NCBI GenBank assembly: GCA_003427395.1
Contig: BFEA01000509.1
Span: 80,691 to 116,576, forward strand
Origin: Chara braunii
Lineage: Eukaryota > Streptophyta > Charophyceae > Charales > Characeae
Reading direction: 5' to 3'
DNA length: 35,886 nt
Of the stretch, positions 1 to 8,119 are shown piece by piece. Below the pieces are notes generated by a model, which saw nothing but the letters and a program-made list of their open reading frames with translations, had not been told where the DNA came from and made no database searches. Each line of letters begins with the position of its first letter. Positions within the stretch are counted from its first letter, which is position 1. The position numbers and the translations under genes were made by a program.

Positions 1-660
1 GATATAGGGGTGGAGGGGTATGTTCGAAATAGTGACGGAAGGACAGATGTGAAATAGGGAGGAAGGGGCACAGAAAAGGTGGGGTAAAGGGGTGAGCCAG
101 GAAATCTGTAAATAGGACGAGGGATGAGAAAGGGGCGTGCATGAAGTAGGGGGAAAGAGGTGGGAGGGGACACGTGAAGGGTGGCTAAAAGAGGGCGACT
201 GAAGGGGTACGATAGTGTGGGAAAAAAACAGATGGAGGGGGTGCCTGAAAGGAAAAGGAAAGGTGAGAGGCATAGGGAAAGGTGGTGGGGAGAGGGGGGG
301 AAGTGTCACATGTACGTTAGGGGTAAAATTCCCTAAACAGTAAAGGGGAGTTTGAAATGGGGGGCCAGGGGGTGGCCGGAAAGACAGCGCAAGGGGGGTG
401 CAGTGAGGTTCTTTCTGGTATTTGCAACCTGCCTTTCTGATGCCCACAGCTCTGTGGCAGGTGCCTGTTAGACGGGGATGCAATATGTGCTGTGCCCCTG
501 GGCTTCCAGCTTTTGCCCCTCGGTACCTAGTAGAGGCCAGAAGTACCGGGGCCGACAGGGACATGTGCAAATTACCACAAATCATAGGGACAAAACACTA
601 ATTTGAAGTTTCCCCTTTTCTTGCACTTGGTCGATTTCTAGCTGGTGCGGGATCAGGTGT
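1..660. other. purine-rich low-complexity leader, no gene seen
   Basis: Bases 1-400 are strongly G/A-rich on the + strand, with many AGGGG and GGGGAAA runs and no clear period. Bases 400-660 are mixed composition. I see no ORF with protein signature, no RNA gene and no complete mobile element here. The tract may be a decayed simple repeat. Confidence 0.5.
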
Positions 661-836
661 TGTGATTTTTTTTTATTTTTTATTTTTTTTTGGATTTGAA
701 TTAGTGAAAGACAAGAGGGAATTGCAAATTAGCGAAAGAAAAGGAGTGCAGAATATCAGCTGTTGTAAATGTGTGACAGTGATGTCATTCCACATCTGTT
801 CAAATTTCAAATTCAACGTCTCTTCAAATTCAACAT

Positions 837-1000
837 CTTTAAAGCTATGCATATTATTCATGACCGGGCTATGTTCGACATCTGTTCGATAGTCAGGTGT
901 TAAGAATGAGTGACAGTGCATCAGAACCTGTTAGACTCGAGTGCAGTTGCGATATGGAGCCCAATTTTCCAAAACTCCATCTCCATTCCGTCATCGACTT
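837..1000 (+). repeat. dispersed direct repeat, copy 1
   Basis: This stretch begins CTTTAAAGCTATGCATATTA and includes GGGCTATGTTCGACATCTG, TTAGACTCGAGTGCA and GATATGGAGCCCAATTTT, ending near CATCGACTT. The same ordered motifs recur in the same orientation at 2011-2149 with small indels. The pair brackets about 1 kb that contains the U6 retropseudogene and an inverted-repeat element. It could be a family of short interspersed repeats or the ends of one larger decayed element; the sequence does not decide. Confidence 0.75.
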
Positions 1001-1158
1001 GGTCAGCCTTTACCTAACCAACTACCTGATACTACACGGGCTCATCAAACAACGCTAAAAGTTTAGACTATCGCGCTACATTGACTACCCAACAAATGTT
1101 TGGGATTTTTCCCAAACTGTTTGATAGCTTCTCACGCATTACGCACCTGTTTGCTACC

Positions 1159-1265
1159 TTTTTTTTTTGGACCATTTCTCGGTTTATGAGTGTCATCCTT
1201 GAAAGTGCAGGGGCCATGCTAATCTTCTCTCTATCGTTCCAATTTTCACGGATATCCCGAAGGAC
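1159..1265 (-). pseudogene. U6 snRNA retropseudogene with A tail
   Basis: Read on the minus strand, 1265 to 1169 follows plant U6 snRNA end to end. It has the 5' stem-loop GTCCTTCGGGATATCCG, then AAAATTGGAACGATA, the core GATTAGCATGGCCCCTGC, AAGGATGACAC and a 3' end GAGAAATGGTCC. U6 is the catalytic snRNA of the spliceosome. Three signs say this copy is dead. The invariant ACAGAGA box reads AGAGAGA. GGTCC is followed by ten A rather than the AA-plus-T-run that ends a Pol III U6 gene. A 4-nt insertion lies between CCCTGC and AAGG. A full-length body with a genomic A tail suggests reverse transcription of an adenylated U6 transcript. I saw no convincing upstream sequence element or TATA box at the right spacing. 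Confidence 0.88.
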
Positions 1266-1510
1266 GTTTGCCACTTTGTTTTCGACTTGCATGTATTACA
1301 GCGCATCAGTACGCCACACATCGTGCCGCGTCGTGCCGCGGGTGTCAGCATGAAACCCACACCACTTCGGAGGCCGCCGTCTTTTTTTTTTTCCAACGAC
1401 ACGCCGCGCCGCGTAGCGATCCGAGTTTTGCTTGTGGTGACAAAAGCTTTCTGCAAGGCTGGGGCCGTGTACCTGGGGTTTACCGTTTAAGCATATTGCT
1501 AGTGGTCATT
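1266..1510. other. intergenic, nothing recognised
   Basis: Mixed composition with a tandem pair of CGTGCCGCG around 1322-1340 and a T run at 1381-1391. Short open frames cross it in several phases but show no protein signature. Confidence 0.4.
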
Positions 1511-1923
1511 CTGAGGGCATACTCACACTAGCACGTACTTCTGCAAATTTTACGTATGTGAATTTGCGTGTATATGGCACCTGCGGGTCACACTGCTCAC
1601 CCGTTTTTTGCCCAAAGCAGAAAGGACAGGGTCGCGACCTGGCCTTGAGATGNGAAAATACGTTGTGTGCAGTCAGACAGCACAATGCACTTAATTTTTT
1701 TATATTTTTGTTGCTTCTGGAAAGCAGTAGAGGAAAAAGAAATACGCTTTTGCGGGGACCTCTGGAGGTCCCCGCAAAATATGTAAGCCCGCGGCTGTCC
1801 AGGCAGCTGACATTTACGTGCCCTTTTGTGTGAACACGCAAAATACGTGCCTCTTGTGACCCAAAAAACTACATAAATTTTGCAATTTTGCTAAAATACG
1901 TGGTAGTGTGAGTGTGCCCTGAG
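1511..1923. mobile_element. short terminal-inverted-repeat element (CTNAGGGCA family)
   Basis: The left end reads CTGAGGGCATACTCACACTA and the right end, reverse-complemented, reads CTCAGGGCACACTCACACTA. Similarity continues inward through S-CACGTA and TTT-GCAAA, about 27 well-matched bases in all. The 413-bp interior has no credible ORF, so this would be a non-autonomous DNA element. I could not find an exact target-site duplication. Related ends occur at 23645-23830 and 34718-34814. There is one N at 1653. A perfect hairpin lies inside at 1748-1779. Confidence 0.65.
1748..1779. repeat. perfect 15-bp palindrome with 2-nt centre
   Basis: The left arm 1748-1762 (TTTTGCGGGGACCTC) is an exact reverse complement of 1765-1779, separated only by TG. 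It lies inside the inverted-repeat element. It could extrude as a cruciform or fold as a tight RNA hairpin. It is not followed by a T run, so it is not an obvious terminator. Confidence 0.85.
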
Positions 1924-2010
1924 TCAGGATCAAACTCTGTTTTTTCCCTTTTATATTATGGCTTAGTTCCTGATTGTAAAAAAACAAATCCTCAAAGCTT
2001 GCTCCAGGTT

Positions 2011-2149
2011 CTTTAAAGCTATGCATATTATTATTCATTCATGACTGGGCTATGTTCAACATCTGTTCGATCGTCAGAACACATCATTAGACTCGAGTGC
2101 AATTGTGATATGGAGCCCAATTTTCAAAACTCGATTCGGTCATCGACTT
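2011..2149 (+). repeat. dispersed direct repeat, copy 2
   Basis: Second copy of the repeat at 837-1000, same orientation, starting at CTTTAAAGCTATGCATATTA. It differs by a few substitutions, a short ATT expansion near the start and loss of about 25 bases in the middle. Confidence 0.75.
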
Positions 2150-2473
2150 TTCATACAGGTTTTCTTCGAAACGTTCAACCCATCATGGCGTTCGGTTCAG
2201 GTCTTCATTTATATTGGCAGCTGTAGTCCAGCGTCTGGTCCGTTCTCAGCTTCGGTCGAACTTTTCCTCGAAGTTTTAGTCGCGGACTTTGAACTTTGAA
2301 GTGAAATTTTTGTCCATCTGAGGGCGCTTTCCACTTTTTTTTCTTTTTTTGGACTTTCTTTCTGGTCCAGTTTCCGGTTCATTACATTATTGACCTCGAC
2401 TTGGAATTTCAGTTCAGATTCAGAACTGTTTGTCATCTTCGAACTTTTCGTCCCGCTTTTTTTGGCCAAACTT
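2150..2473. other. intergenic, T-rich, nothing recognised
   Basis: A T-rich stretch with repeated TTCG-containing words such as GAACTTTTCCTCGAAG and GAACTTTGAAG. These may be remnants of a short-period repeat. No gene or RNA is evident. Confidence 0.4.
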
Positions 2474-2615
2474 CTACCGTCTTGCTTTTGAGCGAACTGG
2501 TACCGCCGTGAGCCAAATGGAATGCAGAGTCACTGTATTGCCGTATTTGGGCCAACTGTCGGTCTGGATACAGCGATAATGACCGGGCGTTCTATTCGGG
2601 TGATGAAGGCGGTAG
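2474..2615. mobile_element. foldback MITE, CTACCGTCTTC family, copy 1 (142 bp)
   Basis: The element opens with CTACCGTCTTG and closes with GATGAAGGCGGTAG, whose reverse complement is CTACCGCCTTCATC. Its right half carries ATTATCGCTGTATCCAGAC and GAATAGAACGCCCGGTCATT when reverse-complemented. Those are the internal words of the copy at 27024-27134, so the two share a subfamily. The left arm is more diverged. No ORF and no clear target duplication. Confidence 0.7.
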
Positions 2616-3281
2616 TCATTCGTGTATTTCAGACTTTTCAGTGCGTTCAACTTCGTTGTTTTCAACTTAGTTTTTCACCAGTGATTGTTTTTGGGTTTAT
2701 TGCCAACAAACCTCTCTAAGAACGCGGCTGGACTTTGTGGGACTTGTGGTCCAATAAAAGGTTTTGGTCATTTTTGGGCGGCATTTCGAAAGAAGAAGGA
2801 AAAAAAAAAAAAAACATTGTCGTGGACTGAAATTTGTTTAAGTTTGAACAAAACTGTTCATGACAGAACTTCGGATGATCGCAGCTCCAGGTGCATGATT
2901 TTTTGGGTGGTTTATTTATATGTTGATATCCTTGTCCCTGCGTGCAGAGGCGAATCTGTCGTTTTGACAGGAGAGAGAGGAACGATGCCGAGCAGAGGGA
3001 AATTGCAAAGACTGTGATGAAGCATCGTGCAGCGTAGCCTACCTGGAGCAGTAGTCGTGTGTGTGTGTGCGCCCTTTGACGGAACGGTGAGGCATCTGGG
3101 TAGTTGAAATGAATGATCCCATGGAAAGTCACCCCATGCACCAAAGGCGCAAATGTGCGTAGCAGGGACAAAACTGGAAAAGGGCGAGCAGTGTGACAAA
3201 GAGAGTGCAAAGAGTTGTTGGCCCTTCCCCGAAACCCCCCCCCCCCGCCCCCCGCCCCCCGAAAAGAGTACGGGGTGAAAA
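2616..3281. other. intergenic with A, GT and C homopolymer tracts
   Basis: This holds an A run near 2798-2815, a short GT run near 3057-3069 and interrupted C runs at 3233-3260. Long open frames on the minus strand here have no recognisable domain. No gene is called. Confidence 0.4.
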
Positions 3282-3380
3282 GATCGGTATTGAAGGCAAG
3301 TTTTGGTAAGATACAGACTGATGAAAGATCTGTATTGAAGGCAAATTTTGGTCGGATCCGCAGTCATGACAGACTGATGA
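3282..3380 (+). repeat. two-copy tandem repeat, period 45 bp
   Basis: GATCGGTATTGAAGGCAAG at 3282 and GATCTGTATTGAAGGCAAA at 3327 start two similar units, both continuing with TTTTGGT and CAGACTGATGA. The second unit is longer by a short insertion. Confidence 0.75.
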
Positions 3381-3573
3381 CCCCCCCATGTTCTATGGGT
3401 GACGTAGTCCAAGGACAGCCATAGCTCTGCCACATCCACAAGTATGAGACAAAGTGAGTGAATCCTTGCACTGACCAAAACTGGAGTAAAGGCTGAGTAA
3501 CAGACTGTGGCATGTCAACTTGAGTGGCCATTGGTGTCCCACTGTCATTAGTAAATTGGTCCCTTCAAGGAAT

Positions 3574-3730
3574 GGGCCACCATACTCTACGTCCCAGCGA
3601 TAGCGTTAGACGTGAGTGACCACAGCCGACAGAAGTGGCTGTGCGAGCAATGTCGAGAGTGATGAAGTGACTCGAGGGGCCAACATACTTTACGTCCAAG
3701 CGATAGCCTTAGGACTTGCATCAGTGAGCA
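3574..3730 (+). repeat. imperfect direct repeat pair, offset 103 bp
   Basis: GGGCCACCATACTCTACGTC at 3574 recurs as GGGCCAACATACTTTACGTC at 3677, both followed by a CAGCGATAGC or AAGCGATAGC word and a GTGAG segment. This is an old local duplication with no gene recognised. Confidence 0.65.
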
Positions 3731-3790
3731 CCCGGTGCGATGGTTGGTGCATTCTTGAAGATGCAACACGCGCAGGGACTCATTGTGTGA

Positions 3791-3865
3791 TAGGCTGATT
3801 TGCAGCGACTAACCGGTTGAACCGTGGGGATACGCTGATTTGAGGCGACTGACCGGTCTTGCGCA
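3791..3865 (+). repeat. two-copy tandem repeat, period 40 bp
   Basis: TAGGCTGATTTGCAGCGACT at 3791 and TACGCTGATTTGAGGCGACT at 3831, each followed by a version of RACCGGT, form an imperfect duplication. Confidence 0.65.
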
Positions 3866-4020
3866 TATTGTGAAGAACGAAGTCACGTGCACGAGCGACT
3901 GCTAAAGGGAGCGCTGAAGTGGCAAGCTGGCAGCTGTATGAAAATGATGTGTGACTGACCAAAAGATTGGGTAGATAGCTGAGTGGTGAGCAAAGAAAGA
4001 AAGGGCATTACGGACCACGA

Positions 4021-4054
4021 AGGGTTTAGGGTTTAGGGTTTAGGGCTTAGGGCT
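4021..4054 (+). promoter_or_regulatory. telo-box / short interstitial telomere repeat
   Basis: The run reads AGGGTTTAGGGTTTAGGG and continues into two TTAGGGC variants. It is the plant telomere unit TTTAGGG, which on the other strand gives the telo-box AAACCCTAA. It sits about 47-80 bases upstream of the ATG of the PB1 gene. Telo-boxes near start codons are a known cis-element of plant genes, especially those of translation and cycling cells. A regulatory role here is inferred from position only. The alternative is a chance interstitial telomere scar. Confidence 0.65.
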
Positions 4055-4100
4055 TACATTGCAAGGCAAGCACTCAGGAAGGACAGGAGGAAGGAGAAGG

Positions 4101-4577
4101 ATGGAGGAGGACACTGCTCCTGACCGGTCCTACATCATCGATGAGGATGATGGGATGCAATGGTTAGAGCGAACCATTGCCGAATACAAGGAGCTGCCAC
4201 GTCCGGAGAGAGGGTTCTTTGTTCGCGTGAGAGTGAATTTGAATGACCGACATGTGGAGACTGTCCGTTTCAATCCTCGTGGTTCATTTCGACACCTAAA
4301 AGCTATCGTCTTTCAAACTTTTGGCATGCCAAGGATGAGGTTTGTTACCGCAACTTACACCGACCCAGATGGAAATGAACGCTTTCTTGCCGACGAAGAG
4401 GACCTGTCACGTGTCTTGATGACAATTCAGACGTCACGTGTCACTCGTCCGTATAACGTGGTCCGACTCAATTTGCACAATGTGGATGTTAGATCTGGAA
4501 ACGACGATGTGTCTAAACTATGGCTTTGGAGTGATGATGACAATCCAACAGTCATTCAGCGACATCGTATCCCATAA
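4101..4577 (+). CDS. PB1-domain protein, 158 aa
   Basis: The protein is hydrophilic, with an acidic N-terminus (residues 1-20) and a PB1 fold at about residues 39-128. The first strand is FFVRVRVNL. The second strand and helix are VRFNPRGSFRHLKAIVFQTF, with LKAI facing the helix. The OPCA acidic motif is YTDPDGNERFLADEEDL at residues 86-102, and the closing strand is VVRLNLHNV. PB1 domains make front-to-back protein interactions. The intact OPCA motif gives the acidic face, while the conserved first-strand lysine of basic-type PB1 is not obvious, so an acidic (type I) partner is more likely. An in-frame stop at 4041-4043 lies upstream. ATG at 4101 in the context GAAGGATGG is the first ATG of the frame, and TAA ends it at 4577. 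The length fits one PB1 domain plus short tails. It could instead be one exon of a larger protein or a PB1 module of a transposase; no partner exon is evident. No signal peptide or membrane segment. Confidence 0.68.
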   Translation: MEEDTAPDRSYIIDEDDGMQWLERTIAEYKELPRPERGFFVRVRVNLNDRHVETVRFNPRGSFRHLKAIVFQTFGMPRMRFVTATYTDPDGNERFLADEEDLSRVLMTIQTSRVTRPYNVVRLNLHNVDVRSGNDDVSKLWLWSDDDNPTVIQRHRIP

Positions 4578-5208
4578 CCGTCGCGGACGGATGCACTAGT
4601 GTCGTCTTAGATAGGAGTCTACAGGTTGCTATTAAACGACCAGTGCCTCCACGTTTTTAGGCCGTTAACTTGGTGGATGAATCGGTGCGTGCGTGCGTGC
4701 GGGTCCATATGCATTTGCATCAGAGGGGGCCCAGAGGGGGCCTAAGACCCCCTGCGGCACTGGTGGTTCAAAGAGGAAGTTGATGGATTTGACAAGTTCT
4801 TGTTGTTGTTCTTTGCTATGCATTTGAGGAGCCACACAATTTGTGCACTTCCTCCTTTTCGGTGCACAAAGCCAGCCAGTTGTTCTTCAGGGTGTGAATT
4901 TGTGAAAGCCATTGTGGAGGGTCATGCGGGGCTCTGGTGATGATGGATCCCCCAGCAAAACGTGGGGGCAGTGTTCATGCATGCACTGTGAATTTATTTG
5001 ATCGAAGGCGGGAGGTAGCGTCAAAATACTTCCCATGCACTTTACGTGCAGGAAGAGAGTCGCACGATGCACTGTGAAAAAGGGAATGCGCCGTGATCCG
5101 AGAACTCAAACAGTGCACTTGTCAGAATTATAGCTGCCATGTACACGACAGGCAGGTGCCGAAGAGCATTAATTCTGTTCAAGAAAGCGGCACTTGATTC
5201 CTTCTCCC
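4578..5208. other. downstream of the PB1 gene, nothing recognised
   Basis: Contains a short GTGC microsatellite near 4685-4700 and repeated GAGGGGGCC words near 4723-4743. TATTAAA near 4630 is a weak candidate polyadenylation signal for the PB1 gene. No other gene is evident. Confidence 0.4.
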
Positions 5209-5480
5209 TCACCGAGAAGTAAGTTCATCAATTAGTCCGGTATGGAATGAAGATGGCCTGATGGTTGAGAGGGAAAGCACCCAGCTAGTTTGGCGGAAAG
5301 GCTTGCATGTCTCGGGAGTAGTCTGGGGAGAAAACAAGCACCCATATGAGTATGGCGGAGAAACACCTAACCTGCCAGAACCTTCGGCAGATCGGAATTC
5401 ACCCATCACTAAGTATTTTTTGGTGACCAGACAGAACGCCTCTCTTCTCGATCACGTTAAAGATAGTGCTCTCAGGTGTG

Positions 5481-5706
5481 TTGTACTTGGTCAAAGTGCA
5501 CAGCCAGATCTGAACTCAAGGCGTACGTTTGTACAGCAAGAAAACAATTTTGCCAGAGAGTTGGGCAGGACAGCAACCGTCACACCCGTAGTACAGCACA
5601 TGTGGAATATTATGACTCTACAGAAAGCAACTTTTGGTTCTGCATACCCGCACATGCACATGCACACACGCATACATGCACAAACGCATGCACATGCACA
5701 CATGCA
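5481..5706. repeat. dispersed repeat R1, copy 1, ending in CA-rich tract
   Basis: The segment includes TTTGTACAGCAAGAAAACAA, AGAGTTGGGCAGGACAGCAA and ATGACTCTACAGAAAGCAAC, and finishes in a CACATGCA/ACACACGCAT microsatellite. A homologous copy in the same orientation lies at 22380-22605. On the minus strand both copies encode the same 13 residues, AVLPNSLAKLFSC, inside broken frames, so a decayed coding region of a retroelement is possible. The CA-rich end may be its 3' or 5' terminus. No intact ORF supports autonomy. Confidence 0.7.
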
Positions 5707-6013
5707 GCTGGTTGCTGGCTTTCTGTTTCCTAAGTGTTCTTAAAGTTTTCACTGTGTTTGGAGTGTTTCTTTCACTTCCTGTCTCTGTTCAAGGGGTCCA
5801 GGAGCCCGCCTCAAGATGTGCACAACAGTTTGGCATTATGTTGTGAAATCCCCTTCTGTGCCATGAGAGGGGCTGGTATGCCCATCATGCCTGTGTCTCC
5901 TGGTGGTTACAGACGTTCATTCCTCTAGTGAATCCCCTATTGAGGGGGCAACTAACCTGCAGTCTGCGGTATTGTGTTTGCGGTGTGACTAAGTCATAAT
6001 CTGCGTTGATCTG

Positions 6014-6760
6014 TATTGTACGAGTGGGCTCTCTTGGCCTTCTTGCTTGAGTACTTGTTCTGCCTTGTGGACTTGCTGCTTATCCTGCCACCACCTGCCT
6101 GCTGGCTTACATAGTGCCTTGCCCTCCACTTTGTGCCTTGTCCCCTTGCCGCTTTCCTTGCTCTCTGTGAGACTTAGGCGTTGTTGCCTTGCTGGTTACC
6201 TTGTTGGCCGCCTGTCTTGTGGCTCCTTGTTGTACGAGTGGGCTCTCTTGGCCTCCTTGCTCGAGTACTCGTTCTGCCTTGTGGCCTTGCTGCTTATCCT
6301 GCCACCACCTGCCTGCTGGCTTACGTCGTGCCTTGGCCCCCACCTTGTGCCTTATCCCTTTGCCGCTTTCCTGGGCTCTNGGCTCTCTTGGCCTCCTTGC
6401 TCGAGTACTTGTTCTGCCTTGTGACCTTGCTGCTTATCCTGCCACCACCTGCCTGCTGGCTTACGTCGTGCCTTGCCCCCCACGGCCTTATCCCTTTGCC
6501 GCTTTCCTTGCTCTCTGTGAGACTTGGGCATTGTTGCCTTGTTGTGTTGTATGAGTGGGCTCTCTTGGACTTTGCTTGAGTCATTGTTCTGCCTTGTGTC
6601 CTTGCTGCTTGCCCTGACACCACCTGCCTCCTGGCTTACGTCGTGCTTTGCCCCCCACCTTGTGCCTTGTCACCTTGCCGCTTTCCTTGCTGTCTGTGAG
6701 ACTTAGGCGTTGTTGCCTTGCTGGTACCTTGTTGGTCGCCTGTCTTGTGCCTTGCTGCTG
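6014..6760 (+). repeat. tandem array of a roughly 214-bp unit
   Basis: The word GGCTCTCTTGG starts recognisable units at 6027, 6241, 6381 and 6558. Each is followed by TTCTGCCTTGTG, GCTGCTTATCCTGCCACCAC, CTGCCTGCTGGCTTACRTCG and CTTTGCCGCTTTCCTTG. The first spacing is 214 bp. The third unit is shorter and begins right after an N at 6380, so the assembly probably collapsed or joined here. The array is C/T-rich, all forward frames stay open, and I do not call a protein. Confidence 0.85.
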
Positions 6761-7159
6761 CCTACCTTGCACCTACTTGCATGTGAGTCTTTTGCGTTGA
6801 GGCCTCGGTTCTCGCCGTGTAGCCTTCCTGCCGTTTTGCTTGCCTGCCCATTGTTTCAAGTGCAGTCACAGAAGCACCGAAAGGGGATTCTGCAGACTGT
6901 ATGGGGTCCAGCCTGCTGATGAGAAAGCGACGGCATGGAAAGAGTCTATCATCCCTTTCATCTTAGCTTTTGTATGTTGCTTCGCTCATTTGCGTATGTG
7001 GCATGCCGCAGTCTGCTGAGTCGAATGCTGGGCATCACGCTGCTCTGTAGGCAATCCATGCATCTTTGGAGTTCAATGTTGAAACCCTTTATTGTGAACG
7101 ATACTATGTTGGTGTGAATCTTGCACACAGTTAATACACAGTTGATACACACACGCATA

Positions 7160-7162
<3 letters not shown>

Positions 7163-7258
<96 letters not shown>

Positions 7259-7286
7259 ATAATGTGAGGAGGGGGGGGAGAGAGAA

Positions 7287-7364
<78 letters not shown>

Positions 7365-7366
7365 AT
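7163..7366 (+). repeat. GA microsatellites, two tracts
   Basis: A nearly perfect (GA)n runs 7163-7248 and another about 7290-7354. Both end in the same AAAGAGAGAGAATAATG tail (7248-7264 and 7354-7370), so the whole tract plus tail was duplicated. Open frames reading Ser-Leu repeats on the minus strand are artefacts of the repeat. Confidence 0.95.
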
Positions 7367-7370
7367 AATG

Positions 7371-8119
7371 GCGAAGGTTGCGCAGCGAAGTTTAGGGAGC
7401 AAAGTAGCTAAACAACTTATAACCAACCCCCGTTCCATCACCAACACCCAGCAAATGGTGCAGAAGTGCATGCAATATGTCTATTCATGCTGCTGCTGGT
7501 AGTTAATATCTTTTGCTGACATTCAGAAAAGTTTCATTGGTAGTTACATCTGATGCTGGTTGAGGCATTTCATTTCTCCATGTGCGTTGGTTCGATATTC
7601 GGCAGAGGTCGTTTTCAAGCATTTTCCCAATAAAGCACCATTCGGAGGTTATTGTGATTTGATAAGAGAGAAAGTAGGGGAGATCATACCATAGATTTGG
7701 TGGGGCACAACATCTTTCCGAAACAACGTTGTGATCAAATTTGTTGGATAAGTTTAGACAATTGCAATCAGTTGTGGCTGCAACTGTTGAGACACGAACT
7801 CGTTAAACATGAATACAATGCTCTTGTACCCGAAAACGAGGAGGAGGAAGAGGGGAAGCAGAAGAGAGTCAAAGTAGCACATCTCGATATGGAGGTGCCT
7901 AAATTGGAGCGCTTGGCACTGTGGATATTTTGATGAAACAACAACATTATTTGAGGGCTTGCCAACACTGAAGAGTTGGGTCCGGCATGGCGTTAACCAC
8001 AAAAATTAGAAAGAAAACAAACACAGGTTTGAAAAAGTCAAAATGGTTTGCACTGCAAGACTGCCACATTGGAAAGGGTTGTTGTTCACCTCCTATTTCA
8101 GACAAAGAAAAATACGGAA
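7371..8119. other. intergenic, nothing firm
   Basis: A 78-residue open frame at 7697-7933 (GTG or later start) has an acidic run EEEEE and a basic patch GKQKRVKV. It has no family signature and no convincing start, so I leave it uncalled. No RNA gene is seen. Confidence 0.35.

Noticed and set aside
4021-4054. True chromosome end
   Set aside because: Only about five units, some degenerate, with unique sequence on both sides. A telo-box or interstitial scar is more likely.
7073-7471. Ser-Leu repeat protein on the minus strand
   Set aside because: It is only the GA microsatellite read in reverse.
7697-7933. 78-residue frame with acidic and basic patches
   Set aside because: No ATG-supported start, no family signature and no splice or repeat context that supports it.
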